From Stappia stellulata (GTDB taxonomy: Bacteria > Pseudomonadota > Alphaproteobacteria > Rhizobiales > Stappiaceae): a stretch of DNA of 64,000 nt. Both the position numbers and the translations under genes were made by a program. The stretch is taken from positions 1 through 64,000 of the forward strand of contig NZ_JAIVMF010000007.1 of NCBI RefSeq assembly GCF_020176715.1. Direction: 5' to 3'. The stretch's first letter is position 1. Every line of letters starts with the position of its first letter. Positions 59,535 through 64,000 of the stretch are shown here, one piece after another. Below the pieces are notes generated by a model. The model ran no database searches, was not told where the DNA came from, and saw only the letters and a program-made list of their open reading frames with translations.

Positions 59535-60861
59535 TCACCCGCCGGCGTCCGCGCCTGTGTCGCGCGCGGCGTCGCTTCCGCCAGGCTTCTCGCCCTTCGT
59601 CGTGCGTGCGGACACCTATGACCTGTGGCTGCGGTCGGTCTTTGCCATCGTGATCGCGGCGCTGGTGTTCAACTGCTTCCTGGCGTTCGTCAACACGCGG
59701 GTGACCGGGATCTCGGCAAGCCATGTGATGCTCGTGGAAGTGCTCTTGATCGGCGTCGGCTTCCTGCTGGCGCTCGACCGGCGGGTCGATCTCTACGTCG
59801 TGCTGACGATCTATCTGACCTATATGGCGCTGATCCTGGCGATGCGGCCGGAGCTCGACCTGAAGGGGATCCGCGACGGGCTGATTCCGATCTGCTTCTA
59901 TTTTCTCGGCCGCGGGGTGCGTGACATCCGCTCGGTCGACAAGCTGGTGCTTGCCTGCGCGGGGATTGTCATCGCCGTCGGCCTGTTCGAGTATTTCCTG
60001 CTCGACATCTTCCTCGCCAACATCAACATCAACGACTATTACATCGCCCGCGGCACCATCAACGCCGGCGACAATTTCACCGAAGGCTCGGACCTCTTCA
60101 TCAGCGGAATTCGCCCCGAAGGACGAAACTTCTTCCCCTTCCTCGGCATCCACCGCGTGTCGTCGGTGTTCCTGGAGCCGGTGTCGATGGGCAACTTCGG
60201 CGCGTTTCTGGGCATGTGGGCGCTGTTTCGCAAGGACATGGCCCGTCGCAAGCTGCTGTTTGCCGCCTCCGCCACGGTGATCATCCTGGGCGACGCCCGC
60301 TTCGGCCTCTTCGTGTGCATTGCCTTTTTCGCGGCCTTCCTGGTCTATCGCTTCGTGCCGCGCGTCGTCTGGTGGCTGGTTCCGGCGATGTTCGCGCTGC
60401 TGCTGGTGCTCTACGGTCTGTCGACCACCCAGGTTAGCTGGCAGGACAACCTCGGCGGACGCTGGTTCCATTCCGCGCGTCTCTTTCTCAAGCTCGATCT
60501 CGCCGGCCTGTTCGGCATTTCCGGGGTGGAGACGTTTCTCGACGACAGCGGCTATGCCTATACGCTGCACCAGTTCGGCCTGATCGGCGTGGTCGCCATG
60601 TGGACCGCCTTCGTCTTCGTGCCGGTGCGCTCAAGCGATGCCTGGCGCTTTCGCGCGCTGGTGGTGACCTACATCAGCCTGCTGATGGTGGTGTCGAACT
60701 CGCTCTATTCGATCAAGACGGCGGCTCTGCTGTGGCTGTGCGTCGGCGCGACCGATGTCTGGAGGGGGTTTGCGGCGGACACGTCGGCCGCCTCACCGGA
60801 GCCGAAGGCGCCTTCACGGCCGCTTCAGCGCCCCAGAACCTCCCGGTACAGCGCCTCGTAG
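59515..60861 (+). CDS. Exopolysaccharide polymerase (O-antigen ligase/Wzy-like)
   Basis: A 448-residue multi-spanning membrane protein with about ten hydrophobic helices (for example VFAIVIAALVFNCFLAFV, VMLVEVLLIGVGFLLAL, LVLACAGIVIAVGLFEYFLL, LLFAASATVIILGDARFGLFV, LVPAMFALLLVLYGL). The large periplasmic loop (about 165-225) with RVSSVFLEPVSMGNFGAFLG is the type seen in Wzy/O-antigen polymerases. It would join repeat units at the periplasmic face. It overlaps the Wzz-like gene by 20 bases, so the two are coupled. Its 3' end overlaps the convergent GT4 gene by 37 bases. Confidence 0.85.
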   Translation: MWRSQPDHPPASAPVSRAASLPPGFSPFVVRADTYDLWLRSVFAIVIAALVFNCFLAFVNTRVTGISASHVMLVEVLLIGVGFLLALDRRVDLYVVLTIYLTYMALILAMRPELDLKGIRDGLIPICFYFLGRGVRDIRSVDKLVLACAGIVIAVGLFEYFLLDIFLANININDYYIARGTINAGDNFTEGSDLFISGIRPEGRNFFPFLGIHRVSSVFLEPVSMGNFGAFLGMWALFRKDMARRKLLFAASATVIILGDARFGLFVCIAFFAAFLVYRFVPRVVWWLVPAMFALLLVLYGLSTTQVSWQDNLGGRWFHSARLFLKLDLAGLFGISGVETFLDDSGYAYTLHQFGLIGVVAMWTAFVFVPVRSSDAWRFRALVVTYISLLMVVSNSLYSIKTAALLWLCVGATDVWRGFAADTSAASPEPKAPSRPLQRPRTSRYSAS

Positions 60862-62018
60862 CGCAGGGCCGTTGCAGCCCAGGAATAGGCTTGCGCCTGC
60901 GCGATGGCGGTGTCGCGCGCTGCTTGCGGATCGGTTTCGATGACCGCGAAAGCGGCACGGATCGCCTCCGCCGTGCTGTCCGGATCGCCGTAATCGCAGA
61001 GCGTGATGCCGCTGTGCTTCTGTGCGAAGGCGGCGAAGGCGTCATTGCCCTCCACCACGCTCGACAGGCCCGCGCTCATCGCCTCGATCAGCGCGATGCC
61101 GAAGCCTTCATGGCGCGAGGCGCTGACGAACAGGCTGGCCTTGCCGAGCAGGTCGCGCATTTCCGCATCGCTCGGACCGACGTGCAGATCGACGTTGCCG
61201 GCAAGGCCGCGGTCCGCGACCATCGCCGCGATGTCGTCCCGGCTCCAGTCGAACGGCGTGCCGACGATGGACAGTCGCCAGTCCGGGTCGCTGGCGACGA
61301 GCCGCGCCATCGTGTCGAGCAGCAGGTCGACGCGCTTGTTGTGGGCCAGGCGGCCGATGGTGATCAGCGACTTCGCCGGTGCCGGCGACCCGGCGCCGGC
61401 GAACTTCTCGATGTCGACGCCGTTTTCGATCAGCCGCACCTTGTCGGGCGCAATGCGGGCGAAGCGCGCGTAGTCGCTTTCGCTGCAGCAGGCGAGCGCA
61501 CCGTAGCGTCGGGCCGCCGCCTTGGTGATCGAGCGGAACCAGATCCGCTTGAGCAGCCGATAGTCGGGGCTGTGGAAGAAACCGCCATGGGTCGTTGCGA
61601 CCAGCGGTTTGCGGTGCAGCCGGCGGGTGAAGGCCAGCGCATCGAAGAAGAAGTCGATGGCATGCACATGCACCAGATCGGCATCCGCAAGCTCCGACAG
61701 GACGCCCGTGCAAATGGGGTAACGCGTCGAGCCGATGTACGGCAGCCGCACCACTTCCGCGCCGTCGATGATTTCGCGTTTGGCAAGCTTGCTGCCGTCG
61801 CCGCGAAACAGCCGGTCGCAGGTGATGATGCGGATGCGCCGGAACCGGCCGCGCTGGCGCGCCACGAGACTTGCGACGAAATCCTCCAGGCCGCCGACGC
61901 TCGGCTTGTATTGCCGCACCACATGAACGAGCACCGCGTCGCGAAACGGCGACGCGTCGGCGGCGCGGGTCGGGTCGGCATCCGTCGGGGCAGGAGGAGC
62001 GATGTCCGCCGGTTTCAT
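60825..62018 (-). CDS. GT4 family glycosyltransferase
   Basis: A 397-residue retaining glycosyltransferase of the GT-B fold. The N-terminal half has VHVVRQYKPSVGGLEDFVASLV and ADLVHVHAIDFFFD, and the C-terminal half has the donor site LITIGRLAHNKRVDLLLDTMARL and ASRHEGFGIALIEAMSAGLSSVV with the E-x7-E pattern. The start ATG 62018 fits the family; the open frame further upstream lies in the deacetylase gene. Its ATG overlaps the deacetylase stop as ATGA. It probably adds a sugar to the repeat unit on the cytoplasmic side. Donor sugar unknown. Confidence 0.93.
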   Translation of the reverse strand: MKPADIAPPAPTDADPTRAADASPFRDAVLVHVVRQYKPSVGGLEDFVASLVARQRGRFRRIRIITCDRLFRGDGSKLAKREIIDGAEVVRLPYIGSTRYPICTGVLSELADADLVHVHAIDFFFDALAFTRRLHRKPLVATTHGGFFHSPDYRLLKRIWFRSITKAAARRYGALACCSESDYARFARIAPDKVRLIENGVDIEKFAGAGSPAPAKSLITIGRLAHNKRVDLLLDTMARLVASDPDWRLSIVGTPFDWSRDDIAAMVADRGLAGNVDLHVGPSDAEMRDLLGKASLFVSASRHEGFGIALIEAMSAGLSSVVEGNDAFAAFAQKHSGITLCDYGDPDSTAEAIRAAFAVIETDPQAARDTAIAQAQAYSWAATALRYEALYREVLGR

Positions 62019-63124
62019 CCGCGTGCTCCCGTCGCCGCGAAGCGGCAGGCCCCGGGGCCGACCGCGACCGGGTCTCCGCCCCGCGTCGCGATGGCGCGGA
62101 AAAGCCCGTTCACGCCGCAGGCGGTATAGGCCGCACTGTCGTCGGTATATTCGCCGTTTTGCCGGGGCAGGAGGAAGCGCTCGTCGAGGTGGGAGGGAAA
62201 CAGGCAGCCGGCCGTCGTCGTCACGGCACTGCGGAAACCGGCGGTCCGCACGATCTCCGCTTCGCGCCGGCCGCTGATCGACGGCGCGCCATAGGGATAG
62301 GCGAAATGGCCCACGTCCCGGCCCAGGCGGTCTTCCAGATAGGTCTTGTTGTCGAGGATGTCGCGGCGCACGCTCTCTCCATCGAGCAGCGCGAGCGCGC
62401 GGTGGGTGGTGGTGTGGGCGCCGATCTCGATAAGCGGGTGACGGTCGATCTCCACCATCTCGGCTTCGTCGAAGGCACGTGCCTCGACAATGTCCGGCAG
62501 CGACACGCCATGTTTTGCAAAGGTCGGTGCGAGCACGTCCGCTCTGTGAAAATCCTCCCAGACCCAGGCGGTTGCGCGGCGCAACGCGGCGGTCTTGGTC
62601 GCGCGGTCGGGGCAGGAAAACCGGACGCCCATCGGCTCGATCTCGACGCGGTCGTTGTCGAGGAACAAATGTTTCAGGCCCAGCCACCAGGCGTTGATCG
62701 TGCGCGTCACCATTTCCGTCGGCACGAAGATCGTCGCCGGCGCGTGGTGGCGTTCAAGCATCGGCAGCGCGATGTCGATGTTGGAGCGATAGCCGTCGTC
62801 GAAGGTCAGAACGGCAAAGGGGCGCGTTTGCGGGTCGTCCAGCCGCTTAAGCGCCTCGTCCATCGTGACGATGTCGCGGCCGCTGCCGCGCAGGTCCTTG
62901 AGAATCCGCTCGAAGTCGGCGCTCTTGCAGCCCTGGTCGAGATCGGCCTTCGGGTCCTGCGTGAAATCGTGGAACATCAGGATCACGCCGCGCCCGCCGT
63001 AGATGCGCCCGACCACTCCCGGCAGTCCGCTGGCCCGCAACAGGCGCAGGCCGGCCGTCTTGATGCCGCGCCTTGCGCGTTCGGCAAGGCTCAGATGGGG
63101 AGTGACAGTCGCAAGCGGGGCCAT
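62015..63124 (-). CDS. Polysaccharide deacetylase (NodB domain)
   Basis: A 369-residue carbohydrate esterase family 4 protein. LMFHDFTQDPK near the start, the catalytic/metal motif AVLTFDDGYRSNIDIAL near residue 115, IEIGAHTTTHRALALL with the metal-binding His residues and VGHFAYPYGAPSISGRREAE are the NodB motifs. There is no signal peptide, so it may act on the cytoplasmic side. It would remove N- or O-acetyl groups from the polysaccharide. ATG 63124 is used, with AAGGACG 13 bases upstream; a GTG at 63166 adds 14 residues. Confidence 0.93.
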   Translation of the reverse strand: MAPLATVTPHLSLAERARRGIKTAGLRLLRASGLPGVVGRIYGGRGVILMFHDFTQDPKADLDQGCKSADFERILKDLRGSGRDIVTMDEALKRLDDPQTRPFAVLTFDDGYRSNIDIALPMLERHHAPATIFVPTEMVTRTINAWWLGLKHLFLDNDRVEIEPMGVRFSCPDRATKTAALRRATAWVWEDFHRADVLAPTFAKHGVSLPDIVEARAFDEAEMVEIDRHPLIEIGAHTTTHRALALLDGESVRRDILDNKTYLEDRLGRDVGHFAYPYGAPSISGRREAEIVRTAGFRSAVTTTAGCLFPSHLDERFLLPRQNGEYTDDSAAYTACGVNGLFRAIATRGGDPVAVGPGACRFAATGARG

Positions 63125-63494
63125 GAGGTTCGGCTTTCGTCCTTCGATTTGAACCGGTATCGCCACACGTCCAGCGTCTTTGAGGCACGGTCGGGTTCGA
63201 TCCTAGGTCCGCCGGCATGAACATCCGGTTGAAATGCCTATGGTCCGTTCGGATCCTGCGCGTATGGTAAACCAAGTTTCAACGCGTGAATGCGCCAATT
63301 GGTGCGGAGCGGCGACGCTCGGGTGCGTTTGCCTGCGGTTCACGCGTTAACCGTCCGTTTAGACCGATCTCGCAATGCGGCGCGCCGGGTGGCGGTGTCG
63401 ACGGTCTGGAACACGGCAGGTTAAGGAATGCCCGATACGGTTCAGGGCGGTCGTACCCGAATGGCCCAAATCCACAAGAAAGCTCCATAGTCAC
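63125..63494. other. Intergenic region between divergent polysaccharide genes
   Basis: A 370-base gap. It holds TTAA-CCGTCCG-TTTA at 63347-63361, close to the CtrA full-site pattern TTAA-N7-TTAA, and another TTAA at 63421-63424. ACGCGT occurs twice in opposing contexts. No gene is supported. Confidence 0.4.
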
Positions 63495-64000
63495 ATGCGC
63501 GTCCTGATGGCCTGTGCCGCATTCCCGCCCTTCGTCGATGGCGGCGGCCCGATTTCCGCTCTGCTGCTGGCAAAGATGCTGCAGGAAGAGGGACATGATC
63601 TGCGCGTGATCAACACGGCCGATGCCGCGGAGCATGATACGCTCGAGGGCATCGAGGTGCACCGGATCCGACCGACGAATGTCTACTGGAATTATCGGCG
63701 TCCGCGCCCGGCCTGGAAGAAACTCGCCTGGCATGCGCTGGAAAACGGCAATCCGCGCGCCTATGCCGCCATGCGTCGCGAGATCCGCGCATTCGCCCCG
63801 GACATCCTGCTGACCGACAGCATCGAAAACATCAATGTTGCCTCCTGGGCCGCTGCCCGCTCGCTCGGCGTCCCGGTCGCCCATACGCTCAGAAGCGCCT
63901 TTCTGATGTGCTGGCGCGGCGTGATGCAGAAGAACGGGCGCAATTGCGACGGCCAGTGCACGACCTGCTGGATGGCGTCTCTCGGCAAGAAGTATTTCAC
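63495..64000 (+). CDS. GT4-like glycosyltransferase, partial (runs off window)
   Basis: Open to the window end, 168 residues seen. The start ATG 63495 leads to RVLMACAAFPPFVDGGGPISALLLAKMLQEEGHDLRVIN in outline, the N-terminal Rossmann part of a GT-B glycosyltransferase with the Gly-rich acceptor loop. APDILLTDSIENINVASWAAARSLGVPVAHTLRSAF follows, and then NCDGQCTTCW, a C-x3-C-x2-C cluster found in a subset of such enzymes. The weak ribosome site AAGAAAG is upstream. The nucleotide-sugar half lies outside the window. It belongs to the polysaccharide locus. Confidence 0.85.
   Translation, partial: MRVLMACAAFPPFVDGGGPISALLLAKMLQEEGHDLRVINTADAAEHDTLEGIEVHRIRPTNVYWNYRRPRPAWKKLAWHALENGNPRAYAAMRREIRAFAPDILLTDSIENINVASWAAARSLGVPVAHTLRSAFLMCWRGVMQKNGRNCDGQCTTCWMASLGKKYF

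Overview
The window is GC-rich and gene-dense. Its gene families point to an alphaproteobacterium, most likely of the order Hyphomicrobiales (Rhizobiales). The supporting signs are an Irr-type iron operator in front of an imelysin operon, IalB and SapC family proteins, HutG/HutF-type histidine catabolism, two TRAP transporter binding proteins and cobalamin genes named on the Cob scheme. Genus cannot be fixed from this sequence. There is no complete tRNA, rRNA, CRISPR array, transposase or integrase; there is one isolated tRNA T-arm-like scar at 31604-31620.

Region 1 (1-2.8 kb): an SDR dehydrogenase and a LacI regulator in one operon, then an IalB-like secreted protein and an intrinsic terminator. 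Region 2 (2.9-8.2 kb): a SapC protein, a small unknown protein coupled to a DUF6916-like protein, and an opposing operon of three paralogous phage-tail-collar (MdpB-type) proteins, a seven-bladed PLL-like lectin propeller and a GNAT acetyltransferase. No other phage gene is present. Region 3 (8.4-19.8 kb): one 3,780-residue surface protein with an N-terminal inverse-autotransporter barrel and a giant parallel beta-helix passenger built from four restarting modules.

Region 4 (20-31.5 kb): ureidoglycolate lyase, then a full five-step histidine degradation locus (hutI-H-G-U reading left, hutF-C reading right). The left-reading arm runs on into a dctP-Q-M TRAP transporter. A palindrome matching a HutC-type operator lies between the two arms. 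Region 5 (31.6-34.5 kb): an orphan TRAP binding protein, a flavin monooxygenase and a MarR regulator. Region 6 (34.7-36.7 kb): an MHYT-GGDEF-EAL cyclic-di-GMP enzyme. Region 7 (36.8-42.7 kb): a perfect Irr box followed by a Cys-rich unknown, imelysin, a DUF1111 di-haem protein, a second imelysin and a DUF1513 protein, a periplasmic iron-uptake set. Two short left-reading genes follow (ACT-domain regulator, cupin).

Region 8 (44-56.4 kb): a cobalamin riboswitch-like leader and a corrin-ring operon (cbiX, cobH, cobL, cobI, a cbiG-cobJ fusion, cobM), two paralogous SAM methyltransferases with their own promoters, cobB-cobA on the opposite strand, then cbiD-cobK. CbiX, CbiG and CbiD without CobG, CobF or CobN indicate the cobalt-early route. 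All steps from uroporphyrinogen III to the a,c-diamide are covered except precorrin-2 dehydrogenase. Region 9 (56.5-64 kb): an exopolysaccharide locus with a WecG/TagA transferase, a Wzz/GumC-like protein whose kinase-like domain lacks a P-loop, a polymerase, GT4 transferases and a polysaccharide deacetylase; the last gene runs off the window.
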